Made by a program: the position numbers and the translations under genes. DNA of 64,000 bases from Spinactinospora alkalitolerans (lineage in GTDB: Bacteria; Actinomycetota; Actinomycetes; Streptosporangiales; Streptosporangiaceae). The DNA lies in the NCBI RefSeq assembly GCF_013408795.1, contig NZ_JACCCC010000001.1, forward strand, positions 1,116,001 to 1,180,000, written 5' to 3'. The first letter of the stretch is position 1, and every line of letters begins with the position of its first letter. Below the pieces are notes generated by a model. It was not told where the DNA came from. It ran no database searches and saw only the letters and a program-made list of their open reading frames with translations. This document shows, in pieces, positions 26,311 to 35,705 of the stretch.

Positions 26311-27669
26311 TCACAGCCGGGCGAACGCCTCCTCGATGACGGAGAGCCCCTCGTCGAGGAGGTCGTCGCCGATGACCAGCGGCGGCAGCATCCGGATCAC
26401 GTTGCCGTAGGTGCCGGCGGTCAGCAGGACGAGGCCCTGGGAGTGGCAGTGCGCGACGACGCGGGCCAGCGCCTCGGGGTTGGGGGTCGTGTCGCCGGCG
26501 CCCTTGACCAGCTCGATGGCGACCATGGCGCCGCGGCCGCGGACGTCGCCGATGATGTCGTGCTTGGCGGCCAGCGCGTGCAGCCGGCCCAGCATCGTCT
26601 CGCCGACGGCGCGGGCGCGCTCGACGAGCCCGCCGGACTCGATGGCCTCCAGCGAGGCCAGTGCCGCGGCGCATGCGGCCGGGTTGCCGCCGTAGGTGCC
26701 GCCCAGGCCGCCGCCGTGCACGGCGTCCATCAGCTCGGCGCGGCCGGTGACCGCGGCCAGCGGCAGACCGCCGGCGATGCCCTTGGCGGTGGTGATCAGG
26801 TCGGGGACGATGCCCTCGTGCTCGCAGGCGAACATGTCGCCGGTGCGGGCGAAGCCGGTCTGCACCTCGTCGGCGATGAAGACGATGCCGTTGGCGCGGC
26901 AGAACTCCACGACGGCGGGCAGGAAGCCCGGGCCCGGCTCGATGAAGCCGCCCTCGCCCTGGATCGGCTCGATCAGCACCGCGGCCACGTTCTCCGGGCC
27001 GACCTGCTTGGTGATCTGGTCGATGACCTGGCGCGCGGCCTCGGGGCCGCAGTTGTCGGCGCCGGTCGCCCAGCGGAACGGGTAGGCCATCGGCATCCGG
27101 TAGACCTCGCCGGCGAACGGCCCGAATCCGTGCTTGTAGGGCATGTTCTTGGCGGTCAGCGCCATGGTGAGGTTGGTGCGGCCGTGATAGGCGTGGTCGA
27201 AGACGACGACGGACTGGCGGCCGGTCGCGCTGCGGGCGATCTTGACCGCGTTCTCCACCGCCTCCGCGCCGGAGTTGAGGAGGATGGAGCGCTTCTCGTG
27301 GTCGCCCGGCGTGACGCGGTTGAGCGCCTCGCAGACCTCGACGTAGGACTCGTAGGGGTTGACCATGAAGCAGGTGTGGGTGAACCGCGCCAACTGCTCC
27401 TGGGCCCTCTCCACCACGCGCGGGTCGGCGTTGCCGACGTTGGTCACCGCGATGCCGGCGCCGAAGTCGATGAGGGCGTTGCCGTCGATGTCCTCGACGA
27501 TGCCGCCGCCTGCGCGCTCGACGTAGACCGGCAGGTTGCTGCCCACGCCCTGGGCGACGGCCTTGAGGCGGCGCTCCTGCAGCGCGCGCGACTTCGGGCC
27601 GGGGATCTCGGTGACGATCCGGCGCTCCTGAGCGATCTCGGTGCCGGTTCCGTCGGCGGTGCTGGCCAT
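26311..27669 (-). CDS. gabT: 4-aminobutyrate aminotransferase
   Basis: A 452-residue class III aminotransferase with GabT signatures: LLNSGAEAVENAVKIAR, the HAYHGRTNLTMALT stack, EPIQGEGGF near 234-242, Asp267 in FIADEVQTGFARTG and Schiff-base Lys296 in TTAKGIAGG. It transfers the amino group of GABA, and often 5-aminovalerate or beta-alanine, to 2-oxoglutarate. No succinate-semialdehyde dehydrogenase lies next to it; mmsA at 23.2 kb is the nearest aldehyde dehydrogenase. It is divergent from the second PucR gene, a standard arrangement for GABA-responsive activation. Confidence 0.92.
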   Translation of the reverse strand: MASTADGTGTEIAQERRIVTEIPGPKSRALQERRLKAVAQGVGSNLPVYVERAGGGIVEDIDGNALIDFGAGIAVTNVGNADPRVVERAQEQLARFTHTCFMVNPYESYVEVCEALNRVTPGDHEKRSILLNSGAEAVENAVKIARSATGRQSVVVFDHAYHGRTNLTMALTAKNMPYKHGFGPFAGEVYRMPMAYPFRWATGADNCGPEAARQVIDQITKQVGPENVAAVLIEPIQGEGGFIEPGPGFLPAVVEFCRANGIVFIADEVQTGFARTGDMFACEHEGIVPDLITTAKGIAGGLPLAAVTGRAELMDAVHGGGLGGTYGGNPAACAAALASLEAIESGGLVERARAVGETMLGRLHALAAKHDIIGDVRGRGAMVAIELVKGAGDTTPNPEALARVVAHCHSQGLVLLTAGTYGNVIRMLPPLVIGDDLLDEGLSVIEEAFARL

Positions 27670-27763
27670 GGCCTGTCCTCCCTACGTCGGTCAGGTCCCG
27701 CGGACGCGTGCTGACCTGGTGATCGGCCTCGACCCTACGCCGGGGGCGGGTGGGCGCTCATCT

Positions 27764-27784
27764 CCATGATGGATAAGATCATGG
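27764..27784. promoter_or_regulatory. Inverted repeat between gabT and pucR
   Basis: CCATGAT and ATCATGG flank a seven-base spacer in the divergent promoter region, about 100 bases from each start codon. It is a candidate operator for the adjacent PucR protein. Confidence 0.35.
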
Positions 27785-27884
27785 GGACGAATTGGCCATT
27801 CTGGCCGGGTTTTCGGGGGGTGCCGCGCAGGACCCGGTCGGCGGTTCCCGGAACCGGCCCCGCTGCTTTTTCGAGGAGCCCGCC

Positions 27885-29345
27885 GTGCCGCCCACCCTCG
27901 GCGCGATCCTGCGCACCCCCCGCCTCCGGTTGCGGCTGCTCACCGGCTGGGACGCGCTCGACCGCCGGGTGCGCTGGGTCGCCGTCAGCGAACTCACCGA
28001 TCCGACGCCCTACCTGGAGGGCGGGGAGCTGGTGCTGACCACCGGCGTCCGGTGGCAGGACGGGGCCGAGGCCGCGCACGACTACGTGCGCCGCCTCGTC
28101 GCCCGCGACGTCGCCGGCCTCGGGTTCGGCAGCGGCGTCAGCCATGACGAGGTGCCGGCCGACCTGGTCGACGCGGCGGCCGAACTGGGCCTGCCGCTGA
28201 TCGAGGTGCCGGGTCCCACCCCGTTCATCGCCATCGGCAAGGAGGTCTCGCGCCTGCTGGCCAAGGCGGAGTACGAGGGGCTGACCAGGGCCTTCGCCGC
28301 GCAGCGGCAGCTCACCCAGGCCTCGCTGCACGGCGCCGAGGCCGTGGTCGACCGGCTCGGCGGCGAGCTCGGCGGCTGGGTCCTGCTTCTGGCGCCCGAC
28401 GGAGCCCTGCGCCACGCGTTCCCCGCCGGGGCCGGACCCAGGGCCGCGGCGCTGACGGAGGAGGTGCGGCGGCTGCGCGGCTCCCGGCACCGGGCGAGCG
28501 CGTCGGTGTCGAGCGCGGGGGAGAGCGTCGCGCTGCAGCCGCTGGGCGTGGGCGGCCGGGTCTGCGGCTTCCTCGCCGTCGGGGGCGGCCGCCGCCTGGG
28601 GCCCGACGAGCGGACCCTGGTCAACGCGGCGATCTCGCTGCTGTCGCTGGAACTGGAGCGCTCGGTCCCGGCGCGCGGCGAGGGCGTGCGGGGCGGCCTG
28701 CTGGAGGCGCTGCTGGCCGGCGCGGTCGCACTGGACTCGCCGTCCGTTGCGCGGCTGCTCGCCGCGCTGCCGCCGGAGCCCGTGGTGCTGGCTGCGGCCG
28801 AGGGCGGCGGAGCGGCCGCGGTGCCGGGCGACCCCGCGGTGGACGGCTTCCTCACCGCCGAACTGGACGGCCGCCCGGTGGTCCTGGGCAGTGCGAGCGC
28901 CGACCCCGGTGCGGCCCTGGCCGGGATCACCGGGGGACCGGTGGGCGCCGCCGACCCGGCCGGCTACGCCGATCTGCCGACGGCCCGCGCTCAAGCCGAG
29001 CGCGCCCTCGACGCCGCGCGCCGCGACGGCGCGGCGCTCGTCCGGCACCGCGATCTGCCCGGCGGCTTCCTCGGCCTGGTCGACACTCCGTCGGGCGCCC
29101 GGCTCGCAGGGGAACTGCTCGCGCCGCTGCTCGCACACCGCTCGGCCGAGGACCTCGTGGCGTCCCTGCGCGGCTACCTCGCCGCGGCCGGGCGCTGGGA
29201 CGCCGCGGCCGAGTCGCTCGGGATCCACCGGCACACCCTGCGCTACCGGATCACCCGGATCCGCGAGCTGCTGCCCGGCGACCTCGACGACCCCGACTAC
29301 CGCGCCGAGCTGTGGCTGGCGCTGCGGACGCTGCAGAAGGACTGA
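27885..29345 (+). CDS. PucR family transcriptional regulator (GABA-type)
   Basis: A 486-residue regulator. The PucR N-terminal domain covers about 1-120 (RWVAVSELTDPTPYLEGGELVL). The C-terminal HTH_30 domain covers about 410-480 (DLVASLRGYLAAAGRWDAAAESLGIHRHTLRYR). This architecture matches the activators found divergent from gabT in actinobacteria and Firmicutes. GTG 27885 is chosen for its GAGGAG seven bases upstream. Its TGA stop coincides with the first bases of repeat copy C. Confidence 0.88.
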   Translation: MPPTLGAILRTPRLRLRLLTGWDALDRRVRWVAVSELTDPTPYLEGGELVLTTGVRWQDGAEAAHDYVRRLVARDVAGLGFGSGVSHDEVPADLVDAAAELGLPLIEVPGPTPFIAIGKEVSRLLAKAEYEGLTRAFAAQRQLTQASLHGAEAVVDRLGGELGGWVLLLAPDGALRHAFPAGAGPRAAALTEEVRRLRGSRHRASASVSSAGESVALQPLGVGGRVCGFLAVGGGRRLGPDERTLVNAAISLLSLELERSVPARGEGVRGGLLEALLAGAVALDSPSVARLLAALPPEPVVLAAAEGGGAAAVPGDPAVDGFLTAELDGRPVVLGSASADPGAALAGITGGPVGAADPAGYADLPTARAQAERALDAARRDGAALVRHRDLPGGFLGLVDTPSGARLAGELLAPLLAHRSAEDLVASLRGYLAAAGRWDAAAESLGIHRHTLRYRITRIRELLPGDLDDPDYRAELWLALRTLQKD

Positions 29346-29464
29346 CCTCGACGACCGGGTTCGCGCAGGGGCCGGCTTCCGCGGTGCGCGCAGCGTCGGC
29401 GGCACAGCGGATCCGGGCCCCGGGATTCCCGTCTCGCCCCGCGAAGCAGCGGCCAAGCCCGATG
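29343..29464 (+). repeat. Dispersed intergenic repeat, copy C
   Basis: About 122 bases beginning at the pucR TGA stop (TGACC, then TCGACGACCGGGTTCGCGCAGG after a five-base deletion relative to other copies) and ending ...GGCCAAGCCCGATG. It shares GCGGTGCGCGCA and GGCGGCACAGCGG with the other copies. The remaining 137 bases before the next gene contain only its presumed promoter. Confidence 0.85.
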
Positions 29465-29601
29465 GGACGCAGGGGGCCACTCCGGTCGATCCAGGCTCTG
29501 ACCTGCGAAATCTTACCTGTGAGTAGGTGTGGCTTCGGGAGTTAACTGCGGGTTAGCCTGATTTTGCGGTGATATGGGGATGGGGTCACCCGGGGGGTCA
29601 C

Positions 29602-30657
29602 ATGGGGTCTGCACTGCGCTCTGTGCTGGTGGTGGCGATGGCCGCGCTCGTGCTGACGGGAGGTGCGTTTCCAGGAGGGGCCGGCGCGGCCTCGGCCGAC
29701 GAGCTCGCCACGATCAGCGGCGACGCAGCCGTCGAGGCCGTGCGCGACGCCGGTGCGGCCGCGCAGCGCGGCGAGCCCTACGTGCATCCCGCGGTGGGCG
29801 AGGCCTTCGCGGTCGACGCCGACGCCGTCGATCGGGAGTTCGGCGACCTGAGCGAGGTCCGCGTCGCGGTGCTCCCCGATGTCCGGATCCATCCCCGGAC
29901 CATCGCCGAGGCGCTGCTCGAACCGGTGGGCGACGAGGGCGTCGCGGTCGTCTACCTGTGGCGGGGCACGGGATTCCGGCTGCACCTGGAATCGGGAAGC
30001 GAGGGCCCCGACGCCGACACCGTGATGAACGTGCTGCACGGTCCCGCCGGCCCCGACGAGCTCATCCAGCGCATCGACGCCCTGGCCGCACTCATCAACG
30101 GCGGTGTGATCTCCGGCGCCGCCGAGGCGCTGGCCACGCGGCCGCTGCACGTGGCACCCGGCCTCAGCACCGACATCGACCGTGCTGAGATGACCCGACT
30201 GACCAGGGCCTTCGGTCACCTGCCGCAACCGGTGCGGGTGGCGGTGCTGCCCGCGGCCGCCGCGGAGTACGAGCACGAGTTCGGGCGCTCCGGCATCGGC
30301 AGCATCGCCGAACTCGTGCGGGGCGAGCGCGACGTGCCGGTCATCGTCTACACGGTCAGCGCCGACGGGCGGATCGCCGCCGCCGTCACCAGCGAGAGCA
30401 GGGCCGACGACAGCGGGCAGCGGATCGCCCTCACCGACGCCGCGGGCTCCGCCCGCGATCCCCTCAGCGCCCACACCACGTTGACCAACCTGCTGGTCGA
30501 GCTCGGTGACGACTCGCTGATCGACGCGGCGGCCGCCCGCATCGGCGACTCGCCGTGGTACTTCGCCCCGCTGGGCGTGCTGGTGGTGGTCGGCGTCCTC
30601 ATCGTGCTGCCGGGGTGGCGGCGCCCCGATCGGGACGATTCTCCCCAGGGCACGTGA
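29602..30657 (+). CDS. Secreted, membrane-anchored hypothetical protein
   Basis: A 351-residue protein of unknown function. ATG 29602 opens a signal peptide (SALRSVLVVAMAALVLTGG, cleavage probably after AGAASA near 30), with GGGGGGT upstream. The extracellular part contains two similar halves: SEVRVAVLPD...AVVYLWRGTGFRLHL and QPVRVAVLPA...VIVYTVSADGRIAAAV, suggesting an internal duplication. A C-terminal transmembrane segment (YFAPLGVLVVVGVLIVLPGW) is followed by a short basic tail. The arrangement suggests a cell-surface protein held by its C-terminus. No catalytic motif recognised. Confidence 0.75.
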   Translation: MGSALRSVLVVAMAALVLTGGAFPGGAGAASADELATISGDAAVEAVRDAGAAAQRGEPYVHPAVGEAFAVDADAVDREFGDLSEVRVAVLPDVRIHPRTIAEALLEPVGDEGVAVVYLWRGTGFRLHLESGSEGPDADTVMNVLHGPAGPDELIQRIDALAALINGGVISGAAEALATRPLHVAPGLSTDIDRAEMTRLTRAFGHLPQPVRVAVLPAAAAEYEHEFGRSGIGSIAELVRGERDVPVIVYTVSADGRIAAAVTSESRADDSGQRIALTDAAGSARDPLSAHTTLTNLLVELGDDSLIDAAAARIGDSPWYFAPLGVLVVVGVLIVLPGWRRPDRDDSPQGT

Positions 30658-30733
30658 AGCGGCCGGCGCCGATGGAACCCTCGCCGATCCCGACCTTGTC
30701 GGGCCTGAACCGGCGGGTCTGACCCCGGCAGGG

Positions 30734-31327
30734 TCAAGCTCGATGGTAGCGGGCATCGACGGAATCGTGCGCCATCGCCTCGGCCCTGGCTTTGATCGAT
30801 GGGGACAGGATGCGGTCGATCAGGGCGAGGGCCAGGGCGGAGACCACGAAGGCCAGGTGGATGATGGTCTGCCACATCATGGCCTCCGACTCGATCCGGG
30901 CGGCGTCGATGAACGTCTTGAGCAGGTGGATCGAGGAGATGCCGATGATCGCCATGGCCAGTTTGACCTTGAGGATGTTGGCGTTGACGTGGTTCAGCCA
31001 TTCGGGCTGATCGGGATGGCCCTTGAGGTTGATCCGCGACACGAAGGTCTCGTAACCGCCGACGATCACCATGATCAGCAGATTCGCGATCATCACGACG
31101 TCGACCAGGCCGAGGACGATCAACATGACATCGGTCTCGTCCAGGTGGCCCATCGTGGTCTCGGTGACCAGATGCCACAGTTCGATCATGAACAGCCAGA
31201 CGTAGGCCGCCTGGGCCACGATCAGGCCCAGGTACAGCGGGACCTGCAGCCAGCGGCTGAGAAACATGATGTAGCCGAGCGTGAGCGTGCGGCTCCACTC
31301 TTCCTGCGGTTTGGGAACCTCGGTCAT
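30734..31327 (-). CDS. UPF0114 (YqhA/TIGR00645) family membrane protein
   Basis: A 197-residue inner-membrane protein with four hydrophobic segments and the family stretches [30 protein letters not shown] and [21 protein letters not shown]. The function of UPF0114 is unknown; a channel- or transporter-like role has been proposed. ATG 31327 follows GGAAGAAAAG. The frame is open back to 31483 through the terminator hairpin and that part is not used. Confidence 0.85.
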   Translation of the reverse strand: MTEVPKPQEEWSRTLTLGYIMFLSRWLQVPLYLGLIVAQAAYVWLFMIELWHLVTETTMGHLDETDVMLIVLGLVDVVMIANLLIMVIVGGYETFVSRINLKGHPDQPEWLNHVNANILKVKLAMAIIGISSIHLLKTFIDAARIESEAMMWQTIIHLAFVVSALALALIDRILSPSIKARAEAMAHDSVDARYHRA

Positions 31328-31464
31328 CGGTGGCGCTTTTCTTCCAAATCGGGGGTCATGGGGGTACAGGCCCCATAACTGTACGGGTGCGCGGCGACCA
31401 ACGTGGGCGGCCCCGTCGGTCGGCGCGCGTCCCCCCTGCGCGTACCTCCCCGCGTGTCCCGGCG

Positions 31465-31511
31465 CACGACCTCGCCGGGACACGATCGCGCCGGGTCCCG
31501 GCGAGGTCGTG
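31465..31511. terminator. Terminator of the fructose PTS operon
   Basis: A perfect 17-base stem (CACGACCTCGCCGGGAC and complement) with a 13-base loop lies 52 bases after the PTS EIIBC stop on the minus strand. Confidence 0.75.
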
Positions 31512-31562
31512 GACGCTCGGCCCGTGGTCCGCTGCGGCGGGGCCCTCCCGCGGGCCGGGCGG

Positions 31563-33068
31563 TCAGGCCGCGGCGGAGGCCGCGGGTTCGGCGGCGGTCG
31601 GCACGGCCTCGGTGCGGCGGCCGATGCCCTTGACCGCGCACACCGCCAGGCAGGTGATCGCCGTGCCGATCACGATCGCGAGCAGGAACAGCAGCGGGTT
31701 GCCGATCAGCGGCGTCACCCAGATGCCGCCGTGCGGCGCGCGCAGCGTGACTCCGAACGCCGCCACCAGCCCGCCGGTGGCAGCGGACCCCGCCATCAGC
31801 GCCGGAATGACCCGCAGCGGATCGGCCGCGGCGAACGGGATCGCGCCCTCGGTGATGAAGGAGGCGCCGAGGATCCAGGCCGCCTTGCCGTTCTGCTGCT
31901 CGGCCTGGGTGAACAGGCGCTTGCGCACGACCGTGGCCAGCGCCAGGCCCAGCGGCGGAGTCATGCCGGCCGCCATCGCCGCGGCCATGACCGTGAACTC
32001 CACCGCGTTCCCGTCGGCCGAGGCTCCGGCCGTGGCCAGCCCGGCGGTGGCGAAGGTGTAGGCGGCCTTGTTGACCGGACCGCCCATGTCGACGGCCATC
32101 ATCAAGCCGATGATCGCGCCGAGCAGGACCAGGCTGCTGCCCGACAGCGATCCCAGCCAGCCGCTCAGCCCGTCCATGAGCGCCTTCAGCGGCTTGCCCA
32201 GGACCAGGAACATCGTCAGGCCGGTGACGAAGGACGCGACCAGTGGCGTCACCACGACCGGCATGATCCCGCGCACCGCCGGGGGAACCGGCGTCCGGGT
32301 CAGGCCCAGGGCGACGAATCCGGCGATGAAGCCGGCGACCAGGCCGCCGAGGAAGCCGGCGCCGACCGTCAGCGACACCGCGCCGCCCAGGAACCCGGGC
32401 GCCAGACCGGGCCGGTCGGCGATCGCGAAGGCGATGAACCCGGCGAGCACCGGCACCAGGAAGCCGAACACGGCTCCGCCGGTGAGGAACAGCAGTGCGC
32501 CCCAACTGTAGGCCGACGTGGCGTCGAACTCGTCGATGACCGCGGTGGGCTCGACGCTCGCGATCTCGTAGCCGCCGACCATGAAGCCCAGGGCGATCAG
32601 GATGCCGCCGGCCGCGACGAACGGGATCATGTAGGAGACGCCGGTCATCAGCCACTGGCGGACGCGGGTGCCGGTTCCGCCGCCCGAGGTGACCTTGGTC
32701 GCGGGCGCGGGTGCCGCGCCGCCTGCGGGGGCCGCCGGCGCGGTCGCGGGCTCGGCCGCTCCCCGTGCGGCCGCCTCGGTCGCCGCGGTGAGCACGGCCG
32801 CGGCGTCGCTGATCGGGGCCTTGACACCGACGTCCACGAACGGCTTGCCGGCGAACCGCTCCTTGTCGCGGACCTCCAGGTCCGCGGCGTAGATCACGGC
32901 GTCGGCCGCGGCGATGACTCCGGGGTCCAGCGGCTGGGAACCCGCCGCGCCCTGCGTCTCGACGTGCATCTCATGGCCTTCGGCCCCGGCGGCCTGCTCC
33001 AGGGCCTCGGCGGCCATGTAGGTGTGTGCGATTCCGGTGGGGCATGAGGTGATCGCCACGAATTTCAC
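31563..33068 (-). CDS. fruA: PTS fructose transporter, EIIBC components
   Basis: A 501-residue EIIBC of the fructose family, which imports and phosphorylates fructose to fructose 1-phosphate. The IIB domain (1-100) has the phospho-accepting Cys9 in [17 protein letters not shown]. An alanine/proline linker (about 105-140) leads to the IIC domain with about ten membrane segments, including [13 protein letters not shown], the [13 protein letters not shown] substrate-binding stretch and [11 protein letters not shown] 33068 overlaps the EIIA TGA by four bases (GTGA). In many actinobacteria IIA, IIB and IIC are one protein; here IIA is separate. The 1-phosphofructokinase expected alongside lies at 55.0 kb. 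Confidence 0.93.
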   Translation of the reverse strand: MKFVAITSCPTGIAHTYMAAEALEQAAGAEGHEMHVETQGAAGSQPLDPGVIAAADAVIYAADLEVRDKERFAGKPFVDVGVKAPISDAAAVLTAATEAAARGAAEPATAPAAPAGGAAPAPATKVTSGGGTGTRVRQWLMTGVSYMIPFVAAGGILIALGFMVGGYEIASVEPTAVIDEFDATSAYSWGALLFLTGGAVFGFLVPVLAGFIAFAIADRPGLAPGFLGGAVSLTVGAGFLGGLVAGFIAGFVALGLTRTPVPPAVRGIMPVVVTPLVASFVTGLTMFLVLGKPLKALMDGLSGWLGSLSGSSLVLLGAIIGLMMAVDMGGPVNKAAYTFATAGLATAGASADGNAVEFTVMAAAMAAGMTPPLGLALATVVRKRLFTQAEQQNGKAAWILGASFITEGAIPFAAADPLRVIPALMAGSAATGGLVAAFGVTLRAPHGGIWVTPLIGNPLLFLLAIVIGTAITCLAVCAVKGIGRRTEAVPTAAEPAASAAA

Positions 33069-33529
33069 GGCACGGCCACCTCTCGGTTCACGATGTCGGC
33101 GACGGTGCGGGCGTCGGGGGCGTCGACCAGCGAATCGCGGAATTCCGCGTGGATGAGCCTGCGGGCGAGTGCGGCGAGGATCTTCATGTGGTCGGCGTTC
33201 CCGGCCTCGGGGGCGGCGATGAGGAAGATCAGTCGTGCGGTGCCATCGGGGCCCTGGTAGTCCACCCCGCCGGGGGCGATGCCCACGGCGAGGCTGGGCG
33301 TGCGGACGTGCGCGGAGCGCGCGTGCGGCAGACCGACCCGGCCGGGCATGCCGGTGGGCGTCTGCGCCTCGCGGGCGCGCACGTCGGAGAGGAAGCCGTC
33401 GAGGTCGGTGACCCGGTCCGCCTTGTGCAGCGGCGTCGCCAGTTGCCGCGCGGCGTCGTCGCGGTCGGCCGCGGACAGGTCGGTGAGCACGAACTCGGCG
33501 GTGATCAGGGGAAGATGCGGATCGCTCAC
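33065..33529 (-). CDS. PTS fructose-type EIIA component
   Basis: A 154-residue EIIA of the mannitol/fructose (PTS_EIIA_2) family. The phosphorylation site His69 is in GRVGLPHARSAHV. It accepts phosphate from HPr-His~P and passes it to the IIB cysteine of the next gene. GTG 33529 has AAGGAG eight bases upstream. First gene of the two-gene minus-strand operon. Confidence 0.92.
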   Translation of the reverse strand: MSDPHLPLITAEFVLTDLSAADRDDAARQLATPLHKADRVTDLDGFLSDVRAREAQTPTGMPGRVGLPHARSAHVRTPSLAVGIAPGGVDYQGPDGTARLIFLIAAPEAGNADHMKILAALARRLIHAEFRDSLVDAPDARTVADIVNREVAVP

Positions 33530-33745
33530 TGGCAGTGCTCCTTATCGCTTCGGATCGCGGACGCCGCCGGGTGCGGCGCGCTCGCATGGTGGTCGTGCAC
33601 GGAGCCGCGAACCGCGTGCGCGGACTCCGGCGGAAGAAGGCGGCCGGGGCCTCGGTGTCCCGCCGTGCGGGAACCAGGGTGGAGGACGGTGCCGTTCTTC
33701 GCGCATAACCGATCCGAGATGCCCGTTTGCTTGTTGATTTATATC

Positions 33746-33774
33746 TGAATACTTCTGTTTCTGTTGGGTGTCAA
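33746..33774 (-). promoter_or_regulatory. Promoter of the fructose PTS operon
   Basis: On the minus strand, TTGACA (33769-33774) and TATTCA (33746-33751) are separated by exactly 17 bases, the best promoter match in the window. It predicts a leader of roughly 210 bases before the EIIA start. The AT-rich surroundings could hold a regulator site. Confidence 0.7.
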
Positions 33775-33914
33775 GGGTGTTGCTCGGTCGCGCGGGAGAA
33801 TCGGCACGTCGGGCCCTTCGCATCGGGGGTGCTCCGGCGCGGATAGAGTGCGAGCGCGAGACGGCCGGGGACCGCCCCCGGCGCGATCGAGGAGCGACGC
33901 GAAGGGGAGCGCCG

Positions 33915-34796
33915 GTGCCCGAAGGCCATACGCTGCATCGGCTGGCGGCCCACTTCGGCGCGGCCTACGCCGGCCGCAGGCTCCGCGTGACGAGCCCCCA
34001 GGGCCGCTTCGCCGAGGGCGCGCGCCGGTTGGACGGCCGCACGCTGACCGAGGCCGACGCGCACGGCAAGCAGTTGTTCCTGGGATTCGACTCCGGGAGC
34101 TGGCTCCGGGTCCACCTGGGGCTGTACGGCGCGTGGACGTTCGGCGACGCCTCGGGCGAGCGGAGCCTCGGCGCGCCGCGGGTGCGGTCGGGGAGCGAGC
34201 GCGAACTGGACCTCGACGAGGACGGCTTCGTCGTGCCGCCGCCGCCCGCGGGCGCCGTGCGGGTCCGCCTCGTCAGCGCCGAGGGCTGGGCCGACCTGCG
34301 CGGGCCGTCGGCCTGCGAGGTCGTGACCGAGGACGGCAAGGACGCCGCCAGGGCCCGGCTCGGCCCCGACCCGCTGCGCGCCGACGCCGACCCGGAACGG
34401 GCGTGGGCGGTGGTCAGCAGGTCCAGGAGCACGGTCGCCGCGCTGCTGATGCGCCAGGACGTCATCGCGGGCGTCGGCAACATCTACCGGGCGGAGTCGC
34501 TGTTTCGCGCGGGGATCGGGCCGCACCGCGCCGGACGCGACCTCACCAGGGCGGAGTGGCGCATGCTGTGGGCCGATCTGGCCGCGATGCTCCGGGACGG
34601 CGTGCGCGACGGCCGGATCGTCACCACCCGGCCCGAGCACCGCCCCGATCCGGACCTGCGGCCGGTCCCGCGCTCGGACTCCTTCTACGTCTCCTACCGG
34701 ACCGGTGAGCCGTGCCGCCTCTGCGGCGCCGGGGTGCGCGCGGAGGAGCTCGCCGGGCGGACCCTGTACTGGTGCCCGAAATGTCAGTCACGGTAG
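33915..34796 (+). CDS. Fpg/Nei family DNA glycosylase
   Basis: A 293-residue endonuclease VIII-like DNA glycosylase/AP lyase that removes oxidised bases. GTG 33915 is required so that the mature chain begins Pro2-Glu3 (PEGHTLH), the catalytic N-terminal proline. The helix-two-turn-helix segment is QDVIAGVGNIYRAESLF, and a C-terminal zinc finger has C-x2-C (CRLC) and C-x2-C (CPKC). The histidine after the PEG start suggests the Nei2 (actinobacterial) subgroup rather than Fpg. Confidence 0.9.
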   Translation: MPEGHTLHRLAAHFGAAYAGRRLRVTSPQGRFAEGARRLDGRTLTEADAHGKQLFLGFDSGSWLRVHLGLYGAWTFGDASGERSLGAPRVRSGSERELDLDEDGFVVPPPPAGAVRVRLVSAEGWADLRGPSACEVVTEDGKDAARARLGPDPLRADADPERAWAVVSRSRSTVAALLMRQDVIAGVGNIYRAESLFRAGIGPHRAGRDLTRAEWRMLWADLAAMLRDGVRDGRIVTTRPEHRPDPDLRPVPRSDSFYVSYRTGEPCRLCGAGVRAEELAGRTLYWCPKCQSR

Positions 34797-34978
34797 CCAT
34801 GCGCAGATGAACCGGTAGTGAGAGCTACGCTCCGATTTCGGATCCTTATCTGTTTCGTGAACCCCTGTGTTGAAAAAGGAGAGTTCGCCGAATCCCGTTC
34901 ATGTTTGTGGTTACGGTTACCCATGAGTTTCATGCGCTGATCGGACGCAGCCGGATGCGACCACAGAGGGGGAGCGGG

Positions 34979-35641
34979 ATGGACGGCAACGGAGGAGGCG
35001 ACGGCCGCCTGCGCGTCGCGGGCGAGGGGGACCGGTCGTCGGCGCTGCCGGAGGCCGACACCTGGTACATCGATCCGGTGCACTCGACCATCGGCTTCAC
35101 AGCGGGCATGCAGGAGCTGGTCCGCATCCGCGGCCGGTTCGGCAAGGTCTCGGGCGTGGTCTGGGTCGGGGAGAAGGTGGAGGAGAGCTCGGCCAACGTC
35201 ACGATCGAGACCGCGAGCATCGACACCGGCATCCAGCGCCGCGACAACCACCTGAGATCGCCGGAATTCCTGGACGTCGAGCGCCACCCGACGATGAACT
35301 GGCACGGCTACCGCACCGAGCCGACGGCCGACCGCGGCGTCTGGGTCTTCCACGGGGACCTGACGGTGAAGGGCGTGAAGGTCTACACGCCGCTGACCGG
35401 GCGCTTCCTCGGCCAGCGCCCCTACCCCTTCGGTGACGCCGTGCTGGCGAGCTTCACCGGTTCGGCCAGGCTGGACCGCTTCGACTTCGGCCTCGACGCC
35501 ATGCCGCCCGTCCCGGGCGCCAAGCTCTTCATCGGCCGGGGCGTCGACGTCCACCTGGACGTGGCGATGATCAACAGCGACATCCGGTTCTTCACCAAGC
35601 GCTTCCTGTCCGACCGGCGCGTGCCCGGCGACGAGCTGTAG
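34979..35641 (+). CDS. YceI family protein
   Basis: A 220-residue YceI-domain protein (lipocalin-like beta barrel that binds polyisoprenoid chains). The domain begins at WYIDPVHSTIGFTA and contains IRGRFGKVSGVVW, the RDNHLRSPEFLDVERHPTM signature and a C-terminal DVAMINSDIRFFTKR. There is no signal peptide, so it should be cytoplasmic, as in several actinobacterial paralogues. ATG 34979 has GAGGGGGAGCGGG upstream. The 182-base gap before it shows no feature I can support. Confidence 0.85.
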   Translation: MDGNGGGDGRLRVAGEGDRSSALPEADTWYIDPVHSTIGFTAGMQELVRIRGRFGKVSGVVWVGEKVEESSANVTIETASIDTGIQRRDNHLRSPEFLDVERHPTMNWHGYRTEPTADRGVWVFHGDLTVKGVKVYTPLTGRFLGQRPYPFGDAVLASFTGSARLDRFDFGLDAMPPVPGAKLFIGRGVDVHLDVAMINSDIRFFTKRFLSDRRVPGDEL

Positions 35642-35658
35642 GACCCGTGGGACCGGGG

Positions 35659-35700
35659 CGAGCGGGCCGCGCGGCCCCTCAAGGCCGCACGGCCCGCTCG
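35659..35700. terminator. Bidirectional terminator between yceI and phospholipase genes
   Basis: An 18-base stem with one mismatch (CGAGCGGGCCGCGCGGCC against GGCCGCACGGCCCGCTCG) and a six-base loop fills the 64-base gap between two converging genes. Confidence 0.75.
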
Positions 35701-35705
35701 GCGGC

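Noticed and set aside
30348-31298. A 316-codon minus-strand frame across the end of the membrane-anchored protein and the UPF0114 gene
   Set aside because: It lies in a different frame from the UPF0114 gene, which has clear membrane segments and family motifs, and is antisense to the other gene.
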